DNA from: an uncultured Eubacterium sp. | GTDB lineage: Bacteria; Bacillota; Clostridia; Oscillospirales; Acutalibacteraceae | NCBI GenBank assembly: GCA_910577195.1 | Contig: CAJTLP010000005.1 | Coordinates: 124,001 to 188,000 of the forward strand | Direction of reading: 5' to 3' | Length of the DNA stretch: 64,000 nt | The notes under the pieces: model-generated | What the model was told of the DNA's origin: nothing | The model's input: the letters and a program-made list of their open reading frames with translations, nothing else | The model's database searches: none | In this document: one piece after another, positions 42,892-51,115 of the stretch | How the letters are laid out: every line of letters starts with the position of its first letter | How positions within the stretch are numbered: position 1 is the stretch's first letter | Position numbers and translations under genes: made by a program

Positions 42892-43737
42892 TTATATAGT
42901 CTTGCTTGCGTGTCTTGTAACGTGGCAACCAACATTAACTGCCACAGGCAAACCTGCAATATGTGTCGGATAGGTTTCGATATTCACACAGAGTGCCGTT
43001 GTTTTTCCGCCAAAGCCCTGCGGACCGATATCAAGTGCGTTAATCTTTTCAAGAAGCTCCTTTTCCATATCGGCATAAAATTCATCTTCATTTCTGTCGG
43101 AAACATTTCTGCAAAGAGCTTTCTTTGCAAGGATTGCACTGTACTCAAAATCGCCGCCGATACCTACACCGATAACAACAGGCGGACAAGGATTGGAACC
43201 TGCCGTCTTAACACAGTCAACAATAAAATCTATGATATCCTCACGCTTTGCAGACGGAGTAAACATTTTCAGTCTGCTCATATTCTCACTGCCGAAGCCC
43301 TTAGGGGCTGCAGTAATCTTAATTTTATCGCCGTCAACAATTGAGGTATGAATAATTGCAGGGGTATTATCGTTTGTATTCACACGGTTTTTAAACGGAT
43401 CGGCAACTACCGACTTTCTGAGCAGACCGCCAATATATCCCTGACTGACGCCATCATTGACCGCCTTGACAAAGGACTCACCTGTGATATGAACATCCTG
43501 TCCGATTTCGGCAAATATAACTGCCATACCTGTATCCTGACAAATAGGAATATCCAGCTCCTTAGCTGCATCAATATTCGCCTCCAGGTCGGAAAGAATA
43601 GACTTTGCGATATCATTTGTTTCTGATTTTTTTGAACATCCGATACAGTCAATCAAATCATCCGGCAGAATTTTATTCGCCCTGATTACCAAATCCTTTA
43701 CTGTTTTTGTAATTTCACTTGAATGAATCTCTCTCAT
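42892..43737 (-). CDS. Class I fumarate hydratase, alpha subunit
   Basis: 281 residues. The two-subunit Fe-S fumarase/L(+)-tartrate dehydratase family; alpha-subunit features are ICQDTGMAV, the iron-binding region NPCPPVVIGVGIGG and the C-terminal VNVGCHVTRH. Cys residues in these motifs ligate a [4Fe-4S] cluster. The beta subunit, normally the next gene, is absent: the neighbour is the RlmL-like gene. Either beta is elsewhere or it was lost. No promoter lies between it and the divIC terminator, apart from a short AT-rich gap. Confidence 0.9.
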   Translation of the reverse strand: MREIHSSEITKTVKDLVIRANKILPDDLIDCIGCSKKSETNDIAKSILSDLEANIDAAKELDIPICQDTGMAVIFAEIGQDVHITGESFVKAVNDGVSQGYIGGLLRKSVVADPFKNRVNTNDNTPAIIHTSIVDGDKIKITAAPKGFGSENMSRLKMFTPSAKREDIIDFIVDCVKTAGSNPCPPVVIGVGIGGDFEYSAILAKKALCRNVSDRNEDEFYADMEKELLEKINALDIGPQGFGGKTTALCVNIETYPTHIAGLPVAVNVGCHVTRHASKTI

Positions 43738-43760
43738 AATTAACCTCTAAATCTATCATC

Positions 43761-43787
43761 AAAAAAAAGACCGAGATACTCGGTCTT
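43761..43787 (-). terminator. Terminator of the sporulation/division cluster
   Basis: Minus strand AAGACCGAG TAT CTCGGTCTT followed by TTTTTT, 6 bases after the divIC stop. It separates the cluster from the fumarase series, whose promoter is not obvious. Confidence 0.93.
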
Positions 43788-43793
43788 GATAAC

Positions 43794-44135
43794 TTATTCA
43801 CTTTCGCTTGAAGAAATGTCGTAGAAAACAATTTCATCAGATTTTACATAGCCCTTTTCACGCGCCTTCTGCTCGATATAATCGTCCTTATTCTCATTTT
43901 CAAGAACAGCCTGAAGCTGTGCATTATCCTGATTCTGTTCATCAAGCTTAGCTGCAATCTCCTGCTTCTGAATTTCAAGACGATTGATATCGGCACTCTG
44001 ATTCACAACGCTGACGCCGAAGAAAACAAACACTCCGATAAGAAGCAATGTTATCAGAAATACAGGAATATTCTTTTTTTGTGAAAAAAATGATTTGAAA
44101 GAAAATTTACTTTTCTTCGTCATTTCCCTTTTCAT
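43794..44135 (-). CDS. divIC: Septum formation initiator, DivIC/FtsB-like
   Basis: 113 residues. Short basic cytoplasmic N-terminus, one transmembrane helix (about 22-42, IPVFLITLLLIGVFVFFGVSVV) and an extracytoplasmic coiled coil (about 46-85, rich in Gln/Glu/Leu) followed by YIEQKAREKGYVKSDEIVFYD, the conserved end of FtsB/DivIC. It bridges the divisome with FtsL. ATG 44135 has AAAGGTGA; a start at 44123 is weaker. It overlaps yabQ by about 29 bases. Confidence 0.88.
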   Translation of the reverse strand: MKREMTKKSKFSFKSFFSQKKNIPVFLITLLLIGVFVFFGVSVVNQSADINRLEIQKQEIAAKLDEQNQDNAQLQAVLENENKDDYIEQKAREKGYVKSDEIVFYDISSSESE

Positions 44136-44541
44136 AGCCGTCACCTTTGTTTTTCCTGCCAAAAGACTTTTTCATACGTACGGCTATATTATAATATATA
44201 TTATATATTGAATGCAACACTTTTTTAAAACTTTTTGTAACATTTTTTAACTGAATTTTAATCTTTTTTGACAGTCTGATTTCAATGGATTTTGTGACAT
44301 ATCCCAATGTAAAGGTATAAAGCAGAAAGCCGATGATAATGAAAAACAAATTCAGCATTCGGATTGCACCGCTGTTGAATATAAGATAATAGCAGAATAC
44401 TGCTATTGCACTGATTATCCAGAAGAGAAAGTCGAAAAAAAATTTATCATTCAGTATCAATCTGGGCAGACGAAAAAAATCAAAAACAAAGCCTAAGACA
44501 GCACCAAGCAACACAGCATAAAACAGTGCTTCACCCACCAA
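44107..44541 (-). CDS. yabQ: Spore cortex biosynthesis protein YabQ
   Basis: 144 residues. Four hydrophobic segments in the first 90 residues (LFYAVLLGAVLGFVFDFFR at the start) and a basic tail, the size and pattern of YabQ, a mother-cell membrane protein needed for cortex formation in Bacillus. Its place between yabP and divIC is the standard Firmicute order. The start overlaps the yabP end by 11 bases. Confidence 0.86.
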   Translation of the reverse strand: MVGEALFYAVLLGAVLGFVFDFFRLPRLILNDKFFFDFLFWIISAIAVFCYYLIFNSGAIRMLNLFFIIIGFLLYTFTLGYVTKSIEIRLSKKIKIQLKNVTKSFKKVLHSIYNIYYNIAVRMKKSFGRKNKGDGYEKGNDEEK

Positions 44542-44797
44542 AAAGCCTTTTCAGTACAGATGTCTGGGTGAATTTTTCGCTGTATGAAAGGGATGATATC
44601 TTACCGCTGACAGTCAGTAATCCTGTTTCAATGCTGAGCTCTTCAATATGAAGCAGCTCCCCCTTTATAATAAGCTCACCGGTATCGCACACGGCAACAA
44701 TTTCCTGCTCATTGAAAGCATCCACATCATTGATTCCGGTAACAGAAAGATTTGCCCTGTTGGTGAGGGTTATAGTATGCTGTGTTTCCTTTTCCAT
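44531..44797 (-). CDS. yabP: Sporulation protein YabP
   Basis: 88 residues, beta-rich. The strings LTNRANLSVTGINDVDAFNEQEIVAVCDTGELIIKG belong to the YabP/YqfC family, mother-cell proteins involved in spore morphogenesis. The product is normal in length. ATG 44797 is preceded by AGGTGA, but this Shine-Dalgarno is the 3' arm of a perfect hairpin that ends in a T-run, see 44801-44832. Expected partners yabQ and divIC follow. Confidence 0.85.
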   Translation of the reverse strand: MEKETQHTITLTNRANLSVTGINDVDAFNEQEIVAVCDTGELIIKGELLHIEELSIETGLLTVSGKISSLSYSEKFTQTSVLKRLFGG

Positions 44798-44800
44798 AAA

Positions 44801-44832
44801 AAATCACCTGCTTAATACTATGCAGGTGATTT
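44801..44832 (-). promoter_or_regulatory. Hairpin overlapping the yabP Shine-Dalgarno (terminator-like)
   Basis: Minus strand: AAATCACCTGC (44832-44822), a 10-base loop, GCAGGTGATTT (44811-44801), then TTT and the yabP ATG. The 3' arm contains the Shine-Dalgarno AGGTGA. The hairpin would both end transcription from the DUF2185 gene and hide the start signal of yabP. Confidence 0.75.
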
Positions 44833-44866
44833 GTTACTTATTCAACGAATAAGTATTTCATTATAC

Positions 44867-45268
44867 TTACTGTTTTTCAACGAATATCGGCTTAGAGCCA
44901 TCATCCAATTCAAAATTGTGGCTGTCAACTCTTATAAAAGCACTATTGATATCCGAAGTCAGATACGGAATTATATCCGGATCATAATTGCAAATTGTAT
45001 TAATTGCAAAAACATGATGATTTGCAATATTATTCATATACTCATCATCTTCATTACCTGCCATAAATCTCCAGCCGCTGTCAGGTCTTTCACTGTCAGG
45101 AGTTTCTCTAACCATATAACCGACCTTATAGCCGTCTTTCGTTATCTTGTCAGACACAATACAGCCTTCGCCGTTCGGCTCGTCCCAATGAATTAATTCT
45201 TTAACTTCAATATTTATAAAACCATTTTCATTTTTTACAGTTTTTTTCTTTTTTGAGAATAACCCCAT
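44867..45268 (-). CDS. DUF2185 (Imm33-like) protein
   Basis: 133 residues, soluble. The segments GYKVGYMVRETPD, DSGWRFMAGNEDDEYMN and AINTICNYDPDIIPYL are characteristic of DUF2185, which includes immunity-like proteins (Imm33) of polymorphic toxin systems but whose molecular function is not known. The first residues are a Lys-rich stretch after GLFSKKKK. GAGGTG precedes ATG 45268. It sits between rqcP and yabP, which are normally adjacent, followed by its own hairpin; no toxin gene is nearby. Confidence 0.78.
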   Translation of the reverse strand: MGLFSKKKKTVKNENGFINIEVKELIHWDEPNGEGCIVSDKITKDGYKVGYMVRETPDSERPDSGWRFMAGNEDDEYMNNIANHHVFAINTICNYDPDIIPYLTSDINSAFIRVDSHNFELDDGSKPIFVEKQ

Positions 45269-45292
45269 TAATACACCTCTTCATTTTCAATA

Positions 45293-45532
45293 TTACAGTT
45301 GCTCGTACATTTTTAGGGCATCTTCTTTTAATGCGTGCTCTGTTACAAGCAGAACTTTGTAGGTTTTTACGTTTGTACCCAAAGATATTTTTATTTCGTC
45401 GCCGACCTTTACATCATAGGATGCTCTGGCAATTTTGCCGTTCACCTCAACCTTACCGGCATCACAGGCTTCATTGGCAATCGTTCGTCTTTTAATAATT
45501 CTGGAAACCTTTAAATATTTATCTAATCTCAT
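45293..45532 (-). CDS. rqcP: S4-domain RNA-binding protein, RqcP (YabO) type
   Basis: 79 residues: an S4 RNA-binding domain (MRLDKYLKVSRIIKRRTIANE, then GKVEVNGKIA) with a short beta tail. In Firmicutes this gene lies beside yabP and hup; RqcP helps RqcH extend stalled nascent chains with alanine on 50S subunits, based on Bacillus work. The start ATG 45532 has a weak GGTG upstream; the longer frame to 45592 crosses the hup terminator. Confidence 0.85.
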   Translation of the reverse strand: MRLDKYLKVSRIIKRRTIANEACDAGKVEVNGKIARASYDVKVGDEIKISLGTNVKTYKVLLVTEHALKEDALKMYEQL

Positions 45533-45552
45533 ATAAAACACCAAATATAAAA

Positions 45553-45582
45553 AATTAAGGACACCACGATGTGATGCCCTTT
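45553..45582 (-). terminator. Weak terminator between hup and rqcP
   Basis: Minus strand GGGCATCA CATCG TGGTGTCC (with G-U pairs) followed by TTAATTTTTT. It may reduce read-through from the abundant hup message into rqcP. Confidence 0.65.
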
Positions 45583-45595
45583 TGAATATCAAAAC

Positions 45596-45868
45596 TTATT
45601 TTACAGCATCCTTAAGAGCTGAACCAGCCTTGAATGTAGGAACCTTTGTCTCAGGAATTGACATAGGAGCCTTTGTAAGAGGATTGATACCCTCGCGAGC
45701 TGCACGAGTCTTAACAGCAAATGTACCGAAACCAACGATTGAAACCTTATCACCGTCAGCAAGTGCATCCTTAACTGAATCTAAAACTGCTGATACAGCA
45801 GCTTCTGCGTCCTTCTTTGAAAGTTCTGCCTTAGCAGCAACTGCTGCTACGAGTTCTGTTTTATTCAT
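45596..45868 (-). CDS. hup: HU family DNA-binding protein
   Basis: 90 residues, a full HU homologue: MNKTELVAAVAAKAELSKKDAEAAV, VSIVGFGTFAVKTRAAREGINPLTKA (beta arms with the RxGxNP tip) and VPTFKAGSALKD. Nucleoid protein that bends and compacts DNA as a homodimer. CGGAGGAATTT precedes the ATG. It is the likely strongest expressed gene of the cluster, as the following terminator suggests. Confidence 0.98.
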   Translation of the reverse strand: MNKTELVAAVAAKAELSKKDAEAAVSAVLDSVKDALADGDKVSIVGFGTFAVKTRAAREGINPLTKAPMSIPETKVPTFKAGSALKDAVK

Positions 45869-45891
45869 TTGAAATTCCTCCGTTTTGCTGA

Positions 45892-46701
45892 TTAATCAGC
45901 TTTTAATATTTTCTTTGCCTCTTCCCACAGCAAATCAAGCTGTTCGAGTGATGAATCCTTCATGGATATACCCTTTTCCTCAGCAAGCTGTTCCACAACA
46001 GTAAAACGCCTGATGAATTTGTCTGTAGCTTTTGTCAAAGCCTCTTCACTGTCAACATCAATAAATCTTGAAACATTAACACAGGAAAAAAGCAAATCTC
46101 CGAACTCATCCTCAATATCAGATGAACCGCCATGAGCAATGGCATCTATTAACTCGTTAATCTCCTCACGAATCTTGCTGAATGCACCTTCGCTGTTCTG
46201 CCAGTCAAAACCGACTTTTGAAGCTTTGCTCTGCACCTTTTGCGCACGCATAAGTGCCGGCAGCTCAACAGGTATGCTCGACATGGACTGACTCTGCTTT
46301 TTCATACCCTTAGTCTTAAGCTTAACTGCATCCCAGCTTGAAAGAGCCTCATCAACATTATCTGCCTTAACACTGCCGAATACGTGCGGATGACGGATAA
46401 TCAGCTTTTGACAAATATCATTGCAGACATCATCAAAATCAAAATGCTTCTGTTCCCTCTCCATTTCACAATGAAGTGCAACCTGAAGAAGAACATCGCC
46501 AAGCTCTTCCTTGAGGCCCTCTACGTTTTCTTTATTAATGGCCTCAATAACTTCATAAGTTTCCTCAATAAAATTTTTCTTTATTGAAAAATGAGTCTGT
46601 GCTCTGTCCCAAGCACAGCCGTCAGGTGTTCTCAGTAAAGCGACTATTGAAATTAAATCTTCAATATTATAGTTATCCTTCTGTTCAAATTCAATCGCCA
46701 C
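45892..46701 (-). CDS. mazG: Nucleoside triphosphate pyrophosphohydrolase, MazG family
   Basis: About 269 residues, a double MazG domain. The first copy has CAWDRAQTHFSIKKNFIEETYE and EELGDVLLQV (Mg-binding E-E-x-x-E and E-x-x-D), the second EEINELIDAI and EDEFGDLLFSCV. It removes non-canonical or excess NTPs. GTG 46701 is chosen because AAAGGTG lies 9 bases before it; no ATG fits. Conserved neighbour of hup in Firmicutes. Confidence 0.92.
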   Translation of the reverse strand: MAIEFEQKDNYNIEDLISIVALLRTPDGCAWDRAQTHFSIKKNFIEETYEVIEAINKENVEGLKEELGDVLLQVALHCEMEREQKHFDFDDVCNDICQKLIIRHPHVFGSVKADNVDEALSSWDAVKLKTKGMKKQSQSMSSIPVELPALMRAQKVQSKASKVGFDWQNSEGAFSKIREEINELIDAIAHGGSSDIEDEFGDLLFSCVNVSRFIDVDSEEALTKATDKFIRRFTVVEQLAEEKGISMKDSSLEQLDLLWEEAKKILKAD

Positions 46702-46737
46702 AAAACCACGCACCTTTGATTAACTTGTCTATTATGA

Positions 46738-46766
46738 ATAATACAATAAACAAGCGGAAATTTCAA
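46738..46766 (-). promoter_or_regulatory. Promoter of mazG
   Basis: -35 TTGAAA (46761-46766) and -10 TATTAT (46738-46743) on the minus strand, 17 bp spacing. Confidence 0.75.
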
Positions 46767-46788
46767 GTAGTTATGCATAAATTTTACA

Positions 46789-48435
46789 TTATTTTAATGT
46801 TTTTAGCTCTTTAAATGAAATGCTTTTCATCAAAATGAGAAGTATCCCAAAAGATAATAGACAGATGACGATACTCAGCACAAAAACACCAAGTTCGGAT
46901 ATAGATGTACTTATCGACTGTCTTATACCTGATGTTACAAAATATGACAAAGCGGCACAGGCACAAGGCTTTAAATATATCTCAAAAAGATTGAATTTAG
47001 CATTTGTCTTTTTGTAAATTGTAATCATATTCCAGATGAGTATGATTAAAAAACCTGCAAAATTTGAAACGGCACTGCCGAGTATATTTATTTCATTAAC
47101 AGGTATCAAAATAAAATTAAGAGCGACTCTGACTGCTGCTGAAACGGCAAAGGGCATAATCGTCTGTTTTGCAAAGCCCAATGCCTGTGTGCAGTAAACC
47201 GAAGTGGAGGCTGCTGCACAAGGAAGAGAGGAAACTGCAAAAACGAATAACAGCCTGCCTGCATTGGAGACTATATCTGCATTATTTTTACTGTAAAACA
47301 AAGTGAGAATATCATTATAAAACAGAGCAATCATAATTCCGCCGCACACCGATATAATCACTGTATATTTGAAAATGCTTGTTAAAAGAGAGGAAAACCG
47401 CTCCTGTCCCCCCTCATAGGCAGTACTTACCGCAGGAACGGCAGTAACACCAAGTGCCATAACAATTGCAGGTATCAGATTTCTGAAATCAAGTGCAACA
47501 GCAAATATCCCCAGCACATATGTATATATATCATTATCCGATGCCATATACTGCGCAGATAAAGCATTGGCATCGCAAAGCGTAAGACAATACTGTATGG
47601 ATGATGAATCCGCAAAATTCGCAAGACTCTGCACAACGGTTGCGCCAACAAGTCCCGCACTGAACATCAAAAGTTCAGAATAGGCATCCTTGCTGTCAAT
47701 CCTCTCTTTATAGGAAAATTTATATTTTATATTTGTATATATTCCGGCAAAGACATAGCTTGCAATACTACCGAGCGTCACGCCAAGCATAGCACATGCT
47801 GAGGTTATCGGATAAATGACGGACAAGGCCTGCTCATCGCTGTTCACAGCTACACCCAGCACCATTGAATTTTCAATATAACCTCCAAAGAGCCAGCTCA
47901 TTGAAAGACGAGCAAAGAGCAGTCCGAATATCATTTTGAAAAGTGCCTCAATCAGCTGACTGTAAGCAGTAGCTTTCATATCAAGAAAGCCTTCCGAAAA
48001 GGCTCTGTGACAGGCGCACAGACAGCTGAAAAACACCGACGGTGCCAATGCAAGAATTGTATAAATACTCTTAGGTGAAGAGGATATGAAATCCGCATAC
48101 GGCTTTGCCATAATAAGCATCACTGCCATACCGATAATACCTACTATAAGAAACAGCTTTTTTGACGCCTTTCGGAGTGCTGCAATTCTGAATCTGTCAC
48201 CTTTCGCCTCATAGCTGCTTACAAGCCTTGTGAGAGCAAGCGGAAAAGCACCCATTGTAAGTGCATAAATAGGCATACACAAATTATAAGCCACAGTAAA
48301 ATAGCCACGTCCGGTTGCACCGATATAATTCGTTAAAGGTATCTTGTAAACTGCACTGATTACCTTAACAATTACAGTTGCCGCCAGCAGAATAAACGCT
48401 GAGGCAATATATCTTTGCTTAATACTCTGTTTCAA
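46789..48435 (-). CDS. spoVB: SpoVB-like flippase (MOP/MVF exporter superfamily)
   Basis: 548 residues with about 14 transmembrane segments. The N-terminus (FILLAATVIVKVISAVYKIPLTNYIG) and GRGYFTVAYNL are typical of SpoVB/PST-type lipid II or polysaccharide flippases; GFAKQTIMPFAVSAAVRVALNF is another family region. Its position upstream of mazG is the order seen for spoVB in Firmicutes. SpoVB acts in spore cortex synthesis; a role in capsule export cannot be excluded. The stop is about 90 bases before mazG. Confidence 0.82.
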   Translation of the reverse strand: MKQSIKQRYIASAFILLAATVIVKVISAVYKIPLTNYIGATGRGYFTVAYNLCMPIYALTMGAFPLALTRLVSSYEAKGDRFRIAALRKASKKLFLIVGIIGMAVMLIMAKPYADFISSSPKSIYTILALAPSVFFSCLCACHRAFSEGFLDMKATAYSQLIEALFKMIFGLLFARLSMSWLFGGYIENSMVLGVAVNSDEQALSVIYPITSACAMLGVTLGSIASYVFAGIYTNIKYKFSYKERIDSKDAYSELLMFSAGLVGATVVQSLANFADSSSIQYCLTLCDANALSAQYMASDNDIYTYVLGIFAVALDFRNLIPAIVMALGVTAVPAVSTAYEGGQERFSSLLTSIFKYTVIISVCGGIMIALFYNDILTLFYSKNNADIVSNAGRLLFVFAVSSLPCAAASTSVYCTQALGFAKQTIMPFAVSAAVRVALNFILIPVNEINILGSAVSNFAGFLIILIWNMITIYKKTNAKFNLFEIYLKPCACAALSYFVTSGIRQSISTSISELGVFVLSIVICLLSFGILLILMKSISFKELKTLK

Positions 48436-48474
48436 TAAATCACCTTAAGTAGGCAGCAGCCGAAATAAAAAAAT

Positions 48475-48500
48475 CAGGCAGTACAAAAATGTACTGCCTT
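48475..48500 (-). terminator. Terminator of the coiled-coil gene
   Basis: Minus strand AGGCAGTAC ATTTTT GTACTGCCT followed by GATTTTTTTAT, just beyond the coiled-coil protein gene. Confidence 0.93.
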
Positions 48501-48527
48501 TAAAATTCTCTTTAAAATTCTGATTTA

Positions 48528-48989
48528 TTATTCATTACTTGCATCGGTTACTTCAGCATCATCAGCCTCAACAGTAACCTCCGTCTTATTCATCTTATCA
48601 AACTCTTTCTGAAAAGCATCGCGTGTTTTCTTTGTGGCAGATGACACTGCTTCATTGAACTGTAATTTCGCTTCTTCAATCTCTATCGTTAAAAGCTCAA
48701 TCTTTTCCTTGAGCAATGCAATTCTGTTTGCAACATCCTCAAGTTCGGACTGATTAACCTCTTCTCCGATATAGCTGTTATACTGCAGCTCACCATACTT
48801 TTCAAATAATCTTGAAAGCTTTGTTTTGGCATCAAGGCATTCAACCTTTTTTCTGCTCATTTCAAGATGCTCGGCACTTTTTTTGCTGACAGTTTCCGCC
48901 ATATTCCTTGTCTTGTTAAAAACCTCTTCAAGCTTAGGATTATTCATCAAATCATTCGTACCGAATATATCACTGAATTTCATTGCCAT
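48528..48989 (-). CDS. Coiled-coil protein of unknown function
   Basis: 153 residues, all helical by composition. Residues about 40-130 hold heptad-rich charged sequence (KLSRLFEKYGELQ, EEVNQSELEDVANRIALLKEKIELLTIEIEEAKLQFNE in pieces), with an acidic tail (EVTVEADDAEV). No membrane segment or catalytic motif. ATG 48989 is supported by GAGGTGG 6 bases upstream; MAMKFSD is the start. It is not FtsB, which is at 43794. Has its own promoter and terminator, so it is expressed alone. Confidence 0.75.
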   Translation of the reverse strand: MAMKFSDIFGTNDLMNNPKLEEVFNKTRNMAETVSKKSAEHLEMSRKKVECLDAKTKLSRLFEKYGELQYNSYIGEEVNQSELEDVANRIALLKEKIELLTIEIEEAKLQFNEAVSSATKKTRDAFQKEFDKMNKTEVTVEADDAEVTDASNE

Positions 48990-49007
48990 TATTACCACCT
49001 CTAATAC

Positions 49008-49036
49008 ATTATATTACAATTTGTAAAACATTGCAA
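49008..49036 (-). promoter_or_regulatory. Promoter of the coiled-coil gene
   Basis: -35 TTGCAA (49031-49036) and -10 TATAAT (49008-49013), 17 bp spacing, minus strand. The spacer holds the palindrome TTACAAATTGTAA. Confidence 0.8.
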
Positions 49037-49052
49037 TACTTGAGGTGTATAT

Positions 49053-50486
49053 TTATATATATTCATTATAAAATTTTAATATACCGCTTTTTCTTGAAAG
49101 AATTTCATCAAAATCATCAATATATTCATATGGATATTTATAATTATATATTCTTTCGATTTTTCCTGTTTTCTGATTTTTCAGTCTTGTAACAGCCCCT
49201 GCACCTACTGCAAAAACAGAGTGCGTCTCGTCCATCATATAGACATTATAGAGGCAATCCATACCGTCCTTGCACCAGCCCACATTTTCAAGATTACCCA
49301 GTGATTTTGACTGTCTGTACATATAATACGGATAGTAATTGTTATCAGACAGAGCTTGATTGGAATAGTCCACCATATCGGAAACCGTGAGTCTGTCCGT
49401 CAAATTAAAGGTGCTTTCACGAGTAACCATATAGGCCGCTGATTTCAGTGCAAGAGTATGTACGGTGATTGACTCGGCACCCAAATCAATCGCTTTATCA
49501 ATACTGCTTCTGAATGAGGCTGAATCATCCTTAGGAAGGCCTGCAATAAAGTCCATATTGATGTTATCAAAGCCGCATTCCCTTGCCAGATGAAACGCAT
49601 CAACGGTCTGCTTTGCAGTATGCTTTCTGCCGATTGCCTCCAGCACATCATCATTAAAGGACTGCGGATTAATACTGATACGCGTAACACCTGCATTTTT
49701 TAAAGCATTCAGCTTTTCACGAGTCACCGTATCAGGTCTGCCTGCCTCAACAGTATATTCACGCAGTGCGGATAAATCAAAATTTCTGCTTATTGTATTA
49801 AAAATTTTTGCTAAGGATTCAGCGTCAAGGGTCGTAGGTGTTCCGCCGCCGAAATAAACGGTTTCCAGTCTGAGGTCAAGACTCTTCGCAATTTTCCCTG
49901 TCTCCTCAAGCTCCCTGCAAAGCAGGTCAACATACGGCTCTATCAGCTTTTTTGTACGCTCAATGGAATGGGAAACAAAGGAGCAGTATGAACAGCGAGT
50001 GGGACAAAAGGGAATGGAAACATAGAGGGAAAAGGATTTCTCCCCTGAAAGAGAAATAATCTGATTTTCATGCCCCATAACCTCAATTGCCAAATCTGTT
50101 TTCTCAGGTGAAACAAGAAAATTATGAATAAAATAATCCCTTGCCCCCTGCTCGCCATAGCTTTGCGTAAAGCGGTGCATAAGCTTTGCAGGACGCACAC
50201 CGAAAAGTATACCCCACGCAGATTGAATGCCCATAAGCTCGCTTAAAGTATGATAAAGCAAAACGGACATAGCCGTTGCCATATCCTCATTACTGTCAAT
50301 TCTTTTCGTTTTTACAAGGCTTTTATCATAGACCTTTGCATCAACAATAAAAGTATCCTCCGTCTTTTCCGTGATGATAACAATATCCTCTTCGCCGTCA
50401 CGCTTTATCTTTTCATAAGGAAAAAATGCGGTGCAGATATTTTTCATATCATACTCAAACGGATGATTTATAACCTTAAGTATCAT
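49053..50486 (-). CDS. hemZ: Coproporphyrinogen dehydrogenase HemZ-like radical SAM protein
   Basis: 477 residues. N-terminal extension of about 150 residues without cluster ligands, then the radical SAM core with CPTRCSYC (Cys-x3-Cys-x2-Cys) and FGGGTPTTLD, typical of HemN/HemZ enzymes. The extension and size fit HemZ of Firmicutes rather than HemN or HemW. It would oxidise coproporphyrinogen III, though some members of this group have other roles. Last gene in the his-relA series, 14 bases after the MBL gene; no clear terminator follows. Confidence 0.85.
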   Translation of the reverse strand: MILKVINHPFEYDMKNICTAFFPYEKIKRDGEEDIVIITEKTEDTFIVDAKVYDKSLVKTKRIDSNEDMATAMSVLLYHTLSELMGIQSAWGILFGVRPAKLMHRFTQSYGEQGARDYFIHNFLVSPEKTDLAIEVMGHENQIISLSGEKSFSLYVSIPFCPTRCSYCSFVSHSIERTKKLIEPYVDLLCRELEETGKIAKSLDLRLETVYFGGGTPTTLDAESLAKIFNTISRNFDLSALREYTVEAGRPDTVTREKLNALKNAGVTRISINPQSFNDDVLEAIGRKHTAKQTVDAFHLARECGFDNINMDFIAGLPKDDSASFRSSIDKAIDLGAESITVHTLALKSAAYMVTRESTFNLTDRLTVSDMVDYSNQALSDNNYYPYYMYRQSKSLGNLENVGWCKDGMDCLYNVYMMDETHSVFAVGAGAVTRLKNQKTGKIERIYNYKYPYEYIDDFDEILSRKSGILKFYNEYI

Positions 50487-50500
50487 AATTTATAAAATTC

Positions 50501-51115
50501 CTATTTCATATACGGATTATTTGCACGTTCAAAGTCAAGAGTTGATACTCTGTCGTGTCCGGGATATACCTTAAGATTTCCTTTTAAATCAGCAATTTTT
50601 TTAAGGCTCTTCAGTATCTCGGCAGATGAACCACCCGGAAAATCAGTCCTGCCGCAGGAGCAGAAAAACAATGTGTCCCCTGTAAATATTTTATCGTCAC
50701 AAATATAACACAGTCCGCCCTTTGTGTGGCCTGGAGTTGAAATAACCCTGATGATACTCTCACCAAGTGTGATTGTGTCACCGTCCCCAACAATCATATC
50801 TGCATCGGTATTATTCTGCTGCGCACCGCAAAAGGCGGCAAGGCTTGCCTTTGATGAGGAGAGCATGGGACTGTCCTCAGAACTGATAACAACCTTTGCA
50901 CCTGTCAGCTCCCGAATACCCTTAACACCTGCAATATGGTCAAAATGACCGTGTGTCAGGAGAATATATTCAAGCTCGCAGTCACCGATAAAGTTTCTCA
51001 TTTTCTGACTGTCCTCAGTGCAGTCCACAAGAGCGGATTTGCCTGTCGCAGTATCGGTTATAAGATAGCAGTTATTTTCAAGACTGCCGAACACATCATA
51101 TTTTACATCAAGCAT
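50501..51115 (-). CDS. MBL-fold hydrolase, glyoxalase II-like
   Basis: 204 residues. Zinc-binding THGHFDHIAG (about 54-63), GHTKGG, TGDTLF and a final YPGHDRVS complete the HxHxDH...H...D...H set. Such small proteins are hydroxyacylglutathione-hydrolase-like thioesterases; the substrate is unknown. The ATG overlaps the dtd stop in a TAATG junction. Confidence 0.88.
   Translation of the reverse strand: MLDVKYDVFGSLENNCYLITDTATGKSALVDCTEDSQKMRNFIGDCELEYILLTHGHFDHIAGVKGIRELTGAKVVISSEDSPMLSSSKASLAAFCGAQQNNTDADMIVGDGDTITLGESIIRVISTPGHTKGGLCYICDDKIFTGDTLFFCSCGRTDFPGGSSAEILKSLKKIADLKGNLKVYPGHDRVSTLDFERANNPYMK

Noticed and set aside
48528..48989. Coiled-coil protein as a phage tape-measure or secretion component
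   Set aside because: Too short, no membrane or repeat features, and no phage or secretion gene nearby.
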